Source of the DNA: Ehretia macrophylla
Taxonomy: Eukaryota; Streptophyta; Magnoliopsida; Boraginales; Ehretiaceae
Reading direction: 5' to 3'
Assembly (NCBI GenBank): GCA_037974665.1
Contig: CM075767.1
Coordinates: 21,220,840 to 21,284,839 of the forward strand
DNA length: 64,000 nt
Shown in pieces: positions 21,834 to 34,205 of this stretch. Under the pieces are notes generated by a model that saw only the letters and a list, made by a program, of their open reading frames with translations, was not told where the DNA came from and did not search any database. Made by a program: the position numbers and the translations under genes. Each line of letters opens with the position of its first letter. The first letter of the stretch is position 1.

Positions 21834-24290
21834 GGCTCTGTTTGGCCTAGCTGTGAAATCTCAACTTTTGAGTTGTAGCGCTTTTAGTAGTAGAGGTTTT
21901 GTTAAAAGTGCTGTTAAACAAAAGTTGTTCACTGTTTGGCCTTGTCATATCTAAAGTACTTTTTACTATCTATGAACCTGTCTGGTCTGTTATAATAGAA
22001 GTGTTGTGGGTTATGAAATTGATCAAAAAGGATAAACCTAAAGCTGTTAAACAGTTTGTCCTATAAAATAGTTATATCAAAGCTGAAAAAAACTCTTGTA
22101 ATGACATAATTAAATATAAAAAATAAATATTAGAAAAATAAAAGATTTGTAACAAGTTGTCTAAAAGTATAGAAAAATCATTAAAAATAATAAAATAATA
22201 AAATAATAAAAATTACAAATAAGTTAAATAATTATTTAAGAAGTTATAAAATTACATAACAAGTCTGTAATAAATTCATAATAATTAAAATACATGGAAA
22301 GGTTTAAGAAACCTATTAAGAAGTGAAACAAGAAGTTCAACGTTTATTTCTCTTATCTTGCAACAACCTATCTCTAATAGAATCACGTAAAACCTCCATA
22401 GCCCTTTGTGTGCACTTCTCAAATCTTGTTCTGCAATAGAATCATTTGGAATTCAGTTTCTTCATCATGCTCGTCATCTTCCTCTTGCTCTATAATTTGC
22501 ATCTCTGCATCTGCATATAGTGCATGTCTTCTAATATAGTTATGAATAACCATACCACATATAACAAGTCGCACCTGTGTGTCATAAGAATATTGTTAAG
22601 CATGATTCTAGCATCAATATGACACACATGTTAACATGTTAATGGTGATGAACCAAACACAGTGACATATTGAATATACAATATAAAAAATGAGAACTCT
22701 ACAAATACAAATACAAATACTAAATGAGTTTCAAGAATACTATAATTTCAGAAGAGGTATTCACACATGTCAAACCAGGATTTTATGTCTCCAGTTGCAA
22801 TTGCTTAATGAAAGAGGAAATGATTAGCTGAATAGTGTGTCTCGTATTTTTTAACTGAAAAGGGTGAAAGCCCAAATTCAGTAATGTCCACTTAAGAAGT
22901 TTACAAGCTAAAAAATATTTTTAACTTATTACAAGAAACAAAGTTTTCTTATGTGTATCACATTTGAAAAAAGAAAATCACAACATGGCTTAAAACTTAG
23001 GCAATGGAAGCAGTATCTATCGAGTCATGAATATAAATTCATTAATCAAAAGTAAGCCAATTACAATCTTGTAACTTGATTGCTTAGAGCAGAATAACAA
23101 AAATAAAGATAGAGTAGGTATTAGCAATTTAGCTCGTTGTTGATTGATTTGAGCACTTATGTTTGTCTTCTAACTTACCAAGAGACCAAAATATAACTTC
23201 TAAAACAAGTTCCATTTAAGTTCCTGAAGAAAATGTAAATATTATCCTAGGTAAAGTTCCACATATATGCAACTCTAATTTCTTAACATTTTACGTAAAA
23301 CAACTGATAAAAGTTGCATATGTATTTTTTTTATTAACTTAATAGAAATTGCTCAAAAACTTTGAAAGCTGTCAATATTTTATGTGCAAACTACATTGAA
23401 GTCTTAGACCCCTAAATTACTCTGCGGTGTGTGAACTATAATTATGCGTATGATAAAAATAAATGGCCATAGTAATGTGGTAGCAAGGACTTGCAGGAAG
23501 TAGCAATAATTCAATCAAGTAATAATTTGATATGTAGACTCTATCAAAGAAGTAAATATTATGTCTTTACAAAACATATTTCTTTGCCTACGATTCTAGG
23601 ATAGAAGTAGACAAATATGATTCAAATTACATCCATTACAAGCCAACTCATAGCCTGCTACGTTTTTGTTAAGTCATGGCCCCTGACCTTTTTTGCTAAG
23701 TTATGGCCCGCGACTTTTTCTCTAAATACAACGTGAAGCACTGCAACTATTAACATAGTAGAGCTGATTCACGTTTCAAAACGTTTTCAATTAGAATGTA
23801 TTATATATATATATATATACAAAATAATTTACAAAAATATTATTCAAGGGACTTTGAATTACAATAATATAAACCAACTTTCAAATATTAAAAGAAGCGA
23901 TATGGGACTTGCTTGAGAGAGAGAAGGCTGACGATTTGATTATGTTGTTCTTCTTTGGAAGGAATACAATGTTGAATATGAAGAGAGAGAAAGATTGTAG
24001 TGATTAGGGTAGAAAGTATTCAGAAATTTAAAGGGCAATGTTAGATTTTAAGAAAATATCAAGGGGTATTTTTGAGAAGAAAAAAGAAAAAAGAGCTTCC
24101 CGCATTTTGTAAAAAGAGCTTCGCAAAAGCAATTTTTGAAAAACTCCAATTTGGAGCTTCCATATTTTAACTTTTTTCAGCTTTGGCTTTTAGCCAAAAG
24201 TGTTTAAAAAATGGGCAAAACAGGTAAATTTGAGCTTCTAAACCCACAAAAAGTATTTTTAAGGGTCCAAAAGCTAAGCCAAACATACCC
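21834..24290. mobile_element. PIF/Harbinger-type DNA transposon, decayed
   Basis: The left end GGCTCTGTTTGGCCTAGCT and the right end (inverted GGGTATGTTTGGCTTAGCT) form matching terminal inverted repeats. Both are flanked by TAA (21831-21833 and 24291-24293), the 3 bp target duplication of the PIF/Harbinger superfamily. The minus strand retains the C-terminal end of a Harbinger transposase (22337-22571). The rest, to 24290, is AT-rich without recognisable catalytic DDE motifs, so it is a dead or non-autonomous copy. Confidence 0.8.
22337..22571 (-). pseudogene. Harbinger transposase C-terminal fragment
   Basis: The minus strand reads RLVICGMVIHNYIRRHALYAD followed by an acidic EQEEDDEHDEE stretch. 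The C..(L/I)HN(F/Y)IR motif is conserved near the C terminus of Harbinger-type DDE nucleases. A frame change follows, after which CTQRAMEVLRDSIRDRL completes the tail. A possible 3' splice site (CAG) precedes the fragment, so it may be a last exon. The catalytic part is missing. The function is known only for the family; here it is a relic. Confidence 0.7.
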
Positions 24291-25150
24291 TAAATATTGG
24301 ATACCTTTTGCATTTTTTGAACAATGTTAATAACTTGAAAAGTAATGCTATATATCACCCATTTTTATCACTCTTTTATCACTTTTTATGTGGAATCTTA
24401 CATGGTATGCCAACCAGACTTTTTTTATTTGTCTTTCTTCTTTTTAATTAATTTTCTCTCTCTTCAATTCCTTTTTCTCTCTCCTAATTAATATTACTCA
24501 AAATACTTTTTATTTCTTTATTTAACCATATCAGACCCTTTGACCCCCCCCAAAAAAAAACTATATCAGACCCAAATATTAGAAAAATAACAATAAATCA
24601 ATCGGCCAAAAAAGGGAACTAATCTTAAGTATTTTTTTTTTATTTCTTGATATGTGTCGTTCTCATTAAAGTATTAATACTAATTTTTACATATTTCAGT
24701 CAATATGGTTTCAACTAGTTGTTTTTTCCTTAATGAAAAGTGAGTGCAAAAACCGAAAAATTGTGCTAGTTGTTTTTTTTCTTTTTTTGTTCTCAACTGG
24801 CCAACAAACAAACTTAGTTTCATTTTTTGAGACTTTTCAATTTTCATGAGATTGAGGAACTGTTTACTTGGCAATTAGAGTATAGAAAAACATTAGTTGT
24901 GCCAACAAATAAATCTGATTACTACCTTATATTTTCAACAAAAAATATAATATACTATTATATACTATCTTGTTAGATATTGTGTGTAAACCTTGTAATA
25001 TTGTTTTATTTTCATTATGTTTCAATTAAGTACGAATATATGTCTATCGGTTTAAAAATAATATTATCATGTATCATTTCCTCTGATTACAGTTTTTCAC
25101 ATATGTTATCTATTTTATCTTGAAGAAATATGGATCTATATAATTTCAAT
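24291..25150. other. AT-rich intergenic DNA, no gene seen
   Basis: Homopolymer runs (for example C8 followed by A9 near 24545-24561) and AT-rich sequence. The frame on the minus strand at 24680-24874 is lysine-rich low complexity without recognisable domains. Confidence 0.5.
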
Positions 25151-25153
25151 AGT

Positions 25154-26811
25154 GGAGAAATATGTCTGGCAGACAGTGTAACCACACATACGATTCTTAG
25201 AAATAGAATTTATTTCTCCAACTCAAATTAGTGAAAGCAAATGTTAATACAATCGCTGGCACTACAAATCTTATTAATGGCTCTGGAAGAGCTTGTATTA
25301 TGCTTCATGGTGGGACAAAAATTATGATAAGCGATGCTCTATATTCCAGCAGATCCTAGAGAAATCTATTGAGTTTTAGAGATATACGTGAAAAAGGTTA
25401 TCATATCCAAACCATGAATGAACAAAGTAAAGAATATCTCTATATTACCTCACTCAAATCTGACAAGCAAGTTATACTAGAAAAATTGTCAGCATTATCC
25501 TCAGGAGTATATTATACTCGGATAAATCCTGTGAAATCTAATATGATGATAAATCAAAAGATGCTTGATCTAGAAAGTTTTATCCTGTGGCATGATCGCC
25601 TTGGACATCCAGGCGCAGTGATGATGAAAAGAATTATTGAAAATTCACATGGGCACTCATTAAAGAATCAAAAGATTCTATCATCACATGAATTTTCATG
25701 TCCTATTTGCGCCTAAGGAAAATTGATCAAAAGGCCATCTCATACTAAAATTGATATTGAAACTCCTGCATTTTTGGACAGGATACAAGGGGATATATGT
25801 GGGCCTATTATTACGTCATGTGGACCATTTTGATATTTTATGGTATTGATAGATGCATCAACAAGATGGTCACATGTATGCCTATTATCCACTAGAAATA
25901 TGACATTTGTAAGACTTCTTGCACAAATAATCTGGCTACGAGCTCAGTTTGCGGATTATACAATCAAACGAATTCGTCTTGATAATGTAGGAGAATTTAC
26001 ATCACAATCATTTAATGATTATTGCATATCAATTGGAATTGTTGTTCAGCATCCTGTAGCTCACACCCATACACAAAATGGTTTAGCTAAATCATTTATT
26101 AAACGGCTACAGCTTATTGCTAGACCATTATTGATGAGAACTAAGTTGCCTAGTTCTGTTTGGGGACATGTTATATTACATGCTGCAGCATTGCTTAGAG
26201 CAAGACCAACTGCTTATCATAAATACTCCCCATTACAATTGGTTTATGGTCAAGAACCAAATATATCCCATTTGAGAATTTTTGATTGCGCAGTTTATAT
26301 TTCAATTGTTCTACCACTGCGCACAAAAATGGAACCTCAAAGAAGACTAGGATTTATGTTGGTTTTGAATCTCCATCAATTTTGAAATCTCTTGAACCTT
26401 TAACCGGAGATCTTTTTACAGCACGTTTTGCTAATTGCCAATTTGATGAGGCAACATTCCAAGTCTTAGGGGGAGAAAAACAAAAGCCGGAAAAAGCATT
26501 ATTATGGAATGCATCATCAGTATCATATTTTGATCCTCGCACGAGTCAATCTGAAATAGAAATTCAAAAAATTATACATTTGCAAAATATTGCAAATCAA
26601 TTTTCAGATGCTTTTATTGATGCAAAGAAAGTGACAGTCACATATATCAGCTTTAAATGCCCTAGCGAGAATTGATATTTCAAAGAAGCAATTTACTAAC
26701 ACAGTAGCAAATGAGTTTATGACATGTTAAAAACGTGACAGACCAATCGATTCTAAAGATAAAAATCCTCGAAAGAGGAATGGACAAAATGAGCAAGTTA
26801 GAAATATTTGT
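25154..26811 (+). pseudogene. Copia pol remnant (second family)
   Basis: Fragments appear in order. Protease-like ICLADSVTTHTILR (25165) has the DSG/A triad changed to DSV. GAG-pre-integrase: LWHDRLGHPG and a C..C end (25585-25710). Integrase core: RLDNVGEFTS, then HTHTQNGLAKSF (25975-26090); the usual glutamate of the core is replaced in LAKS (family: VAE). A post-integrase part follows (FDEATFQVLGGEK, about 26440), then RPIDSKDKNPRKRNG (26735). Reverse transcriptase and LTRs are missing; the palindrome at 26812 ends it. The family differs from the elements at 14225 and 36565. Not functional. Confidence 0.85.
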
Positions 26812-27384
26812 GAAATATAATTATAACATAGACAATTTAACATAAAGAATATTATATAATCTTGTTACTTTGCATACTCATTCCCGATTTTCTCTACTTC
26901 ATATTTATACTACAAAGCATCATCATTACAAATAAACATCATCATTGCACTTTAGCTAAAACAAACATTAAAATAATATAATCTAATCCATCTGCATAAC
27001 TTTTGCAATACAATTCCGAGTTGAATTCTTCTTGCCAGACGTTCGCGTAGCTTTTGCAACTCAACATCGTTTTGAGTTCTTCTCTCAGGTAACGTATTAC
27101 TTATGATAGAACCCGTGAGAAAAACTCAAAACGATATTGAGTTACAGAAGCTGCGCGAATATCTGACAAGAAGAATTCAATGTATTACAAAAATTATGCA
27201 GATAAATTAAATTATATTATTTTAATATTTATTTTAACTAAAATGCAATGATGATGTTTATTTGTAATACTAATATTTTGTAATATAAAGATAAAGTAGA
27301 AAAAATCGAGAATGAATATTTAAATAACAAGATTATATAATATTTTATCCGTTAAATTGTCTATAATGTTATAGTTATATTTCC
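26812..27384. repeat. Foldback palindrome, arms about 270 bp
   Basis: The left arm (26812-27088) and right arm (27114-27384) are near-perfect inverted copies. They start with GAAATATAATTATAACATAG on the left and end CTATAATGTTATAGTTATAT on the right, and pair through CAAAACGAT and GAATTCTTCTTG-like blocks. The loop is only about 25 nt. No ORF is present. It looks like a foldback MITE inserted at the broken end of a Copia remnant; the target duplication is unclear. A transcript would form a very long hairpin. Confidence 0.85.
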
Positions 27385-27613
27385 CAACATTCATTTCCTT
27401 TCCTTTATTTTTCTTCCATCACTTTACCTTTTTTTCCTTACCTTTGTGCAATCCAAATAGGTGGTTAAGATGAATTTATGTGGTGATTATTAGGCAGCTC
27501 TTCGAACTACAAACATCATGAAACAAAAGTCCATATCTTTTCTTGGTCGCCTGTGATAATCCAGCGGGAGAAGGGGAAGCAAAGCCTCCCATTTATTTCT
27601 TCTAATACAGTTA

Positions 27614-27843
27614 GGGCAAGTTTAATGGAAGGCTCTAAAATGTAAAATTTTATATTTTTGAATATTTTGGTATATTTTTGGAACCCTGAGCTCTATTTTG
27701 ACATCTTTTAATCCAAAAATAATAAATTACACGTACTTTTTTCATAAATAGTGCTACATTTTAGAGTATAAAACTTTAAAAATGTATAAAAATACCAAAA
27801 AAAAAAAAATTTTATATTTTAAAACTCCCCATTGAAAATAGCC
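27614..27843. mobile_element. Tourist-like MITE
   Basis: 230 bp flanked by TTA (27611-27613 and 27844-27846). The terminal parts are imperfect inverted repeats: GGGCAAGTTTAATGGAAGG against GGCTATTTTCAATGGGGAG. The inner parts are AT-rich and also pair. The 3 bp TTA duplication points to the PIF/Harbinger (Tourist) class. No coding capacity. Confidence 0.65.
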
Positions 27844-27846
27844 TTA

Positions 27847-29167
27847 CTAGATTAATATTTGATAATCCAAATGAGAAAACAATCAGATAACTGGACTCTA
27901 CAGTTAGAGATCTTCAACTACCGAGTTAGGAACACAATCAATGGCGGATGTGCTAAAATCTTTTTAAATAGAATGGTGTTTTAAAAATTAATTACTCTTT
28001 TAAAAAATAAAAAATTTATATATTACAATCGATGTCACCGAAAAAATTCTTAGATCCGTCCCATGTATCGTCCTATTCATGATAATTAACAAGAGGAAAT
28101 AGTTCGTAAGAAAAATCTTAGATCCGTCCTAAATACCATCCTGTTCATGATAATCAACATCAGAAACAGCACAATTATTCAAAAGTCCGCAAAGAAGGAA
28201 AAGTGAAGGCAAAACTGCAAATGTCTGCAAAAGAATCAGGCCAGAAAGTTAGATCTGCAATCCACAAACATAATATCAAGACAAAATATTTACATAAAAC
28301 ATCAAGAGAGATACCTGAGGATGCAGCAAAAGTAGGAAACTAAAAAAAGGACAAGATTAGGGAAGGGGAGTAACACCTGGAAATCATCAGGATGGGAGGG
28401 CTGGGAAAGAAATTTCCTTTTGGTTAGCAAGAATTTCTTTTTCTCCCTGCATCCCATCCTCGTAACTTCCTGAAAATCTCTCTCCCTTTCCCTTTTTATC
28501 CACTTTCAGATGTACAGATCAGTATGAAATGAAGTGTTTAAGAGTTGGTTTTTAGTGATTGCTTGAAGGGTATGGCAGGAAAGGGAGGAGTATGAGAAAA
28601 CCAAAGGTATGGGTGGATTAGGTAAGAAGACATGATTTTGCAATCACAAGTGCTTCAAGAAAAGTTGCCCAAATGCAACTTGTTCTTTCCTTTCCACCCA
28701 TATCCATAGCTTTCTTAAACTCTTTCTCCTTTTCCACAAACCCTGTTTTTTTCTGCTCCGCACTCTCTTGTTTCTTTGGAATGGTGGACTAGGTGAGGCA
28801 CTTTTAATATGACCAGACAGTGTACTATATCTTATAGTAAATTACCTCGAACTATCCGATATGAACTCTTTTGCTTTTTTTTTTTTTCGATCTAGAAAAG
28901 GATTAATTAATGAATAAAACGTACAAAGCTTAGCCAACCCCGTGGGTTGCCAATTCAAGTTTAATACAAAGTTTTTTGCTGATTAGTTATAAATTATTCA
29001 TATTATATTATAATCAAATATAATTGAATGAATAATTCATTATTATTTGGAGATCAAGTCCCTAACTTTTTCTTTTATTTATTTATTTATATGATGAGAC
29101 GAAAACGCGTTTTCAAATTACAATTGGAGCACTTATGGGGCTTGACACATAAGATGGTCATTACAAT
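27847..29167. other. Intergenic DNA with a short tandem duplication
   Basis: No gene seen. A segment of about 60 bp around CTTAGATCCGTCC is repeated (near 28049 and 28108), each time followed by a TTCATGATAAT-containing part. A poly-T run at 28876-28888 followed by a CCAACCCCGTGGGTTGCC phrase may be a truncated retroposon on the minus strand, but this is weak. Confidence 0.45.
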
Positions 29168-29176
29168 CTTATCCAA

Positions 29177-29687
29177 GAGTGAATTGCTTGCTGCTTCCTT
29201 TTGTTTTGTCCGAAATACTCATTCATCCCCTGTGTTTTTAAAATAGGCTCATTACTTCCCTGTGTTTTTATCTATTAAGCTGACGCACCCAAATCGCTTA
29301 TTCCGTTAGCAAACGTTACAAAATTAGTTAATTGATCGTTATACCCTTACATAAAATTAAAATCGAAAAAGCACAGGGAGGTAATGAGCCTATTTTAAAA
29401 ATACAGGGGGTGAATGAGTATTTCAGGAAAAACACAGGGGGGCGGCAAGCAATTTATTAAAAGGGTATTTTTGTCCAACAAAGAATTTATTTTAATCAAA
29501 AGCATAAAAAAATCACATTTTAAGCGCGTGTGTTATAATTGCCGTTAAATTAAACGGTTTTTCTAACGGAGGGGGGCGGTCAGCTACATTCCGAAAATCA
29601 CAGGGGGATAAGAAGCCTATTTTAAAAATACAGGGGGTGAATGAGTATTTCGACCAAAATACAGGGGGGCGGCAAGCAATTCACTCT
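29177..29687. mobile_element. MULE-type MITE with 9 bp target duplication
   Basis: 511 bp bounded by GAGTGAATTGCTTGC on the left and its inverse on the right, flanked by a perfect 9 bp repeat CTTATCCAA (29168-29176 and 29688-29696), the signature of Mutator-like elements. The terminal arms pair through AAATACTCATTCA-type and AAAATAGGCT-type blocks. An internal partial copy of the right arm lies at about 29373-29450. No coding sequence. Confidence 0.85.
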
Positions 29688-29808
29688 CTTATCCAACTAC
29701 CTCCACGTCTAGCAAAAGTTGTATTATTTGACTTTTGGAAAAAATGGTCCAAGTTCCTGAGCTTGGGAAATTAGTGAGAAGTGCAGTTTACGTGTTGAAA
29801 GAAATGAA

Positions 29809-30285
29809 ATGCATGTTGGCTGGATTAAGCCAAATTGTGGGCTAAAATTTAACATTGATGGTTATTTTAAAGGGAATTCGGATTTAACAGGAGTTGGAGG
29901 GATCTTTCGAAATGAAGAGGGCAGTTGGGTTACAGGTTATGCGGTAAATCTTGAGATTGCATCTAATAATATTGCAGAATTGATTGCTTTATATGAAGGC
30001 CTGAAGCAAACTGAAGAACTTAGAATTAACTATTTATGCATTGAATCTGATTCGCAACTAGTTGTTAACTTTATGAGTAAATGGAGCCCAACTAATAGCC
30101 CTGTCAGACCTATCGTGGAGCGTTGTCGTAATATGTTGGTGAATCATGAGGGATTCAAGATACAATATATTTATCATGAAGCTAATAAATGTGCAGACTG
30201 TTTCACAAATTTTGCACTAACCAAATCGGCAGGAAAACATATGTTACAACAACCTCCTAACTATATTCTATCATATATAGAGTGA
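29809..30285 (+). CDS. RNase H-like domain ORF of LINE origin
   Basis: A 158-codon intact frame with the RNase H fold seen at the end of plant non-LTR retrotransposon proteins (RVT_3 type). Acidic residues are in the expected places: FNIDGYF (first Asp), AELIALYEGL (Glu), CIESDSQLVV (Asp) and EANKCADCFTN (last Asp). WIKPNCGLKFNIDG at the start is typical. No reverse transcriptase is found upstream. A run of about 18 A residues lies about 65 bp after the stop (30350-30367), fitting a 5'-truncated retroposed copy. The frame has no promoter evidence. It could degrade RNA in RNA-DNA hybrids if expressed, but a neutral fossil is more likely. Confidence 0.7.
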   Translation: MHVGWIKPNCGLKFNIDGYFKGNSDLTGVGGIFRNEEGSWVTGYAVNLEIASNNIAELIALYEGLKQTEELRINYLCIESDSQLVVNFMSKWSPTNSPVRPIVERCRNMLVNHEGFKIQYIYHEANKCADCFTNFALTKSAGKHMLQQPPNYILSYIE

Positions 30286-30367
30286 CAAAAGGGAATATAT
30301 ATTCATTAAGATGATTCGTTGTTAAACATAACTTTTGCCTCCCTCGAAGAGAAAAAAAAAAAAAAAA

Positions 30368-33300
30368 AGGGCAGGCCGAAGCCTTGTTGGGCAAACACTA
30401 GGTCTTTTTTGTCAAGATTAGAAAATATATTAACTGAGAAATAAGAGATACGTCAAATGGATCAACATACCACAATCCAAGAAAGAAAAGGACATAGTTA
30501 CACGGGCCAAATAACAAGCCTAAAACAAAATAGGTGGAAACCAACAGAAATAGGGCAAATTGATATCCCAAGGCCCAAAAACACAAATCCTAGCACACAC
30601 TCTGACACCCAACAGCAAACAGAGAACAAATGGTAGAGACAAAAAACAGGGTTTTTAAGTCAAGATTGCAACCCAAACCTATAACATGACCAAAAACGCC
30701 ATAAATATGGCCAAAAACGCCATAAATATGGCCAAAAACCCGCAGGAGGGAAACACTAGGTTGGAAAATCCTAATTCGTAATATCTAATGGTTCATTATT
30801 CATTCATAGACCGTAATTGCTAAAGACGCTAGCATATTCTCTAGTCTTGTATAATAGAGGAAACGGAGAGATGATACTCCAACAAAATCAAATAAAAATA
30901 AAAGAAGACACCAGAAGGAAAAAATATAAAAGATCAAGTTTTTTTTTTTTTTTTGAAATCAAGTAGCGAATTCAATTCGCTTTACTCTTAACTATGATTT
31001 TTAAACCTTTTATTACTCTTAAAATTCAATGTTGCAGAAGCGACTTTCATATACATATTAGTTCTAAATAATAACAATATTAACTTAAACCTCTTTTTGA
31101 ATAAATAGAAAAAAATTAGCAGTTTGCCCCCCTCTGGACCCTAATTCTGAGAATTTGACAGCCCAGAATTGGAGCCCCAAAAAAAAAGAAACAATTTTCC
31201 AGAAGAGTAAATAAGGGAATGCCCACTTTCTATGTGTATTCTAGTAGATCTTCAATTATGATTGCCCATTGGAGTGTCAAACCAATTATGCAATATATCA
31301 AAAAGATTGCAGCTGAAGTCAACTCAATAATATTTCAGTTCTCGAAAAGGACAACTAATTAAGTGACAAATTAGGTCGCCAAGCAGAAAGCTAAGGATAT
31401 GTTAACAATTGATTAATTTTCTAATGTACCTACTCCTCTTCAGGAGTTACTAAATTGTGATTACCATCCCACCAGGGTTGGTTGAATTATCCTTTGTATT
31501 TTGGATCTCATGATAATGAATTTCCATATTTTCACAAAAAAAAAGTTATGATGTTTATGTCAAGAATAATAAGTTCTTGTTCTCTAGAATAATATGATGC
31601 AATGAAGTATGAAAAGACCACAAATATTATCATTGCTTTGGTTAATGGGAGGATATTACTCGCACTCTAGTACTAGTCTCGTTTCATTAGGGAACCCATT
31701 GAACTTTCTCAAAATTTATTAAAGTAAACAACCTTAATCAAGGGGAGCAGAAGCAACGAAGAGAAGCTAGGCATTGTTATAGAGGATGTTATTAATTGTA
31801 AATAATTGTCATGTGGGCTTGTAAATGAAGTGCCTTGTCTCATTCCCAAGGAGTCAATCCTATGCCTTCTAGTGTTCGAATTTTATTCAAAACATTTAAC
31901 GTCCCAAACACAAGTGGGAATCATGCGTCATGAATAGAGGGATTGTTTTGTAGACGGTCCCGTTAGTGTTCGTAAACTCTGAAACGAAGATGGAAAACCA
32001 AGCAAACACCACACCGCTGGATGCTAAGAAAAACAATACTACTCGTATCATTATTAAGTAGTATTTATTTCAGAATCTGTCGCGCTCTCAAAATTCACTT
32101 AGACGAATTTCAGGAATGAGACTGTTGCACACTAAAAAGGAACGACCTTCCTAAATATACAAGACGCTAAACAAACATTAAACTAAAAACTACAATAGTA
32201 AATAGGCAGCAAACTATAAGAACATTTAAATTAATTGAAGTACAACGGAATTAAATCTCCGAATTCAATAAATAAAACATCTAACATAAATAATCTCTTA
32301 TACAAAACAAATAAATTCTCATAACTAAGAAACTAAATTCCCCATTCAATCTCTCAGCAAAGCGACCTCTATCACAAGCAATAGCGAAGGTCTATCCCTC
32401 ACCTTCTACAAAAAAAGTCATTTTTACAAAAATGAGACACAAATCTCAGTAAGTGGTGATCCCAAAAAAACCTCTTGCGACCTTTAAAATATTTATATAT
32501 ACAAAAATAGTCGCTATATTCTAGGTTCACAAAAAATCTTATATTTTGAAAATCATAAAGTCCATGCGAAAAGACACAACATTTCATGCCAGGATAAGGT
32601 CAAATTTTCGAATTTCATAGATGCCAAAAATTGATAATCTAATAGTTCAATATACAAGTTCAAAGAGAGAGTTGTGACTATAGATGGGTAGCACCGTTCT
32701 GACGCAGTGTGGTTTGATAAGCACAACACCATCAAAAGCCCAATTAGAATTCCGATTTTTATGATAGTGCACTACCCTGAAAATATTGGTGTTTATCCCC
32801 ACCAATAGGGTCCTAAAATAGTGGTGTTTAACTCCCATCAATAGGGTCCTAAAATGTTGGCAATTAACCCCACCAACAGAATCCTAAATTTCACAGTTGT
32901 ATCAAATAGTCTGAAAATATGTCCAATAGTCACATGGTGTGCAAAAATAAATCTCAGAGTGCCAAAATACCTTCATGAAGTCTCTTGAAAAATCACTTTA
33001 AAATTTAGTCCTAAGATTTTATTTTCGAATTTTCAGATATTTAATGCATTCAAAATTCAATTATGCGGAAATTAGTACCTAGTTTATTTTTATAAAGTAT
33101 AAAAAAAATGCTAAAGAACTACATACAATATATGGCTACAATGGCAAGATTGTCAGTAGTAACAAATTCTATTTCCTCTCAAATTGCAATGCAGAATAGT
33201 AAATAAGTGAAGAAGATCAATTTTGTTGACCACTGAACAGTGGCGTCACTTTCGACCTTTTTTTTGTTTTATTATATTTTTTTTTTTCAAAATCTTTAAT

Positions 33301-34018
33301 GAAGGAATACCCTCTAATTTATTCAGAAAAATGTCTCTTTTTTTTTTGCAAGAATGCTACAATAACTCGGCTTTCCGTTCAAATCCTTCTTTCGTTTTTT
33401 TTTTTCTTTCTTTTTCCTAAGTTTCTCATTGAGTGAAAATCAAATTGAAAGCTAACTTTTCTTTTTCATGAAAATCCTCCTTGAATATGCAATACACGAA
33501 GTATGCCAAAAGTTCCAAGACATGCATAATAAATTTCTAAAATCAAATAATTTCAATAATTTTATTATAAATCATAATCATAATAGGATGAAAAATATTG
33601 GAATTTACTAAGGTGAGGATCAAACCACCTACTTCTGTGACGAATTAAGCCTAAACCTTAAGAGTTTTCTGATTTTATACTGATCTTCCAAGAATCTAAC
33701 AATGAGATAGTTTTGTTCAAAAATGTGGGCATAACTATAGAATATTTTCTTTTGTATATTTGCAGAGAGGCTAAATGCTCTAAGTTTAATATAAATTTAT
33801 AAGGCTGGATTTAAATACTTATTCAAAGGCCTAATCTAACAAAAATTAATTTTAACCCTTAATTTAAATAAAAGGAACAGTTAAGTCAGGCCCAAAATAT
33901 GGTGCGTTACAGATTATTCAAACTCGACTTTCCTCTCCATCGTCTCATGTGCGCTTATTGCGATCTTTTAGGACTGCACTATGACCTTACACGCTTTCTT
34001 TTCAATAGAATTAGGTTT
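30368..34018. other. Intergenic DNA with two minisatellites, no gene seen
   Basis: No coding region stands out. At about 30688-30745 a unit of about 21 bp (ATGGCCAAAAACGCCATAA) is repeated about three times. At about 32780-32890 a unit of about 38 bp containing CACCAATAGGGTCCTAAAA is repeated three times with changes. Between 31880 and 33910 the sequence may be an unrecognised repetitive element, but I see no defined ends. Confidence 0.5.
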
Positions 34019-34205
34019 TGTTAAGTAACAAACTTATCTAAAAGTTTAAGCAACATAGAGAGTAACTTATTATATTAATTGGTATATTCAACACGCCTCC
34101 TAATTATAGGCGGAGTTAGTTCTTAAGTCTTGCACTTGAACAATTTTAATATTTTAAAATGAGTGACGATGATTTTTGAACTTAGGACCTTTTAATTTTT
34201 AGGAT
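34019..34205 (-). mobile_element. Truncated TRIM element
   Basis: One LTR (34019-34093, TGTTAAGTAAC...TTCAACA) plus part of the core (GGCGGAGTTAG, GAGTGACGATGATTTTTGAA) of the family seen complete at 21530. The primer site and second LTR are missing. It lies just before the PRP2 duplicon. Confidence 0.6.

Noticed and set aside
28876..28970. Possible second SINE or LINE tail (poly-T plus CCAACCCCGTGGGTTGCC)
   Set aside because: No target duplication or complete A/B boxes could be found.
31880..33910. Possible gypsy LTR
   Set aside because: The sequence has a repetitive feel and a minisatellite, but no TG...CA ends, target duplication or partner were seen.
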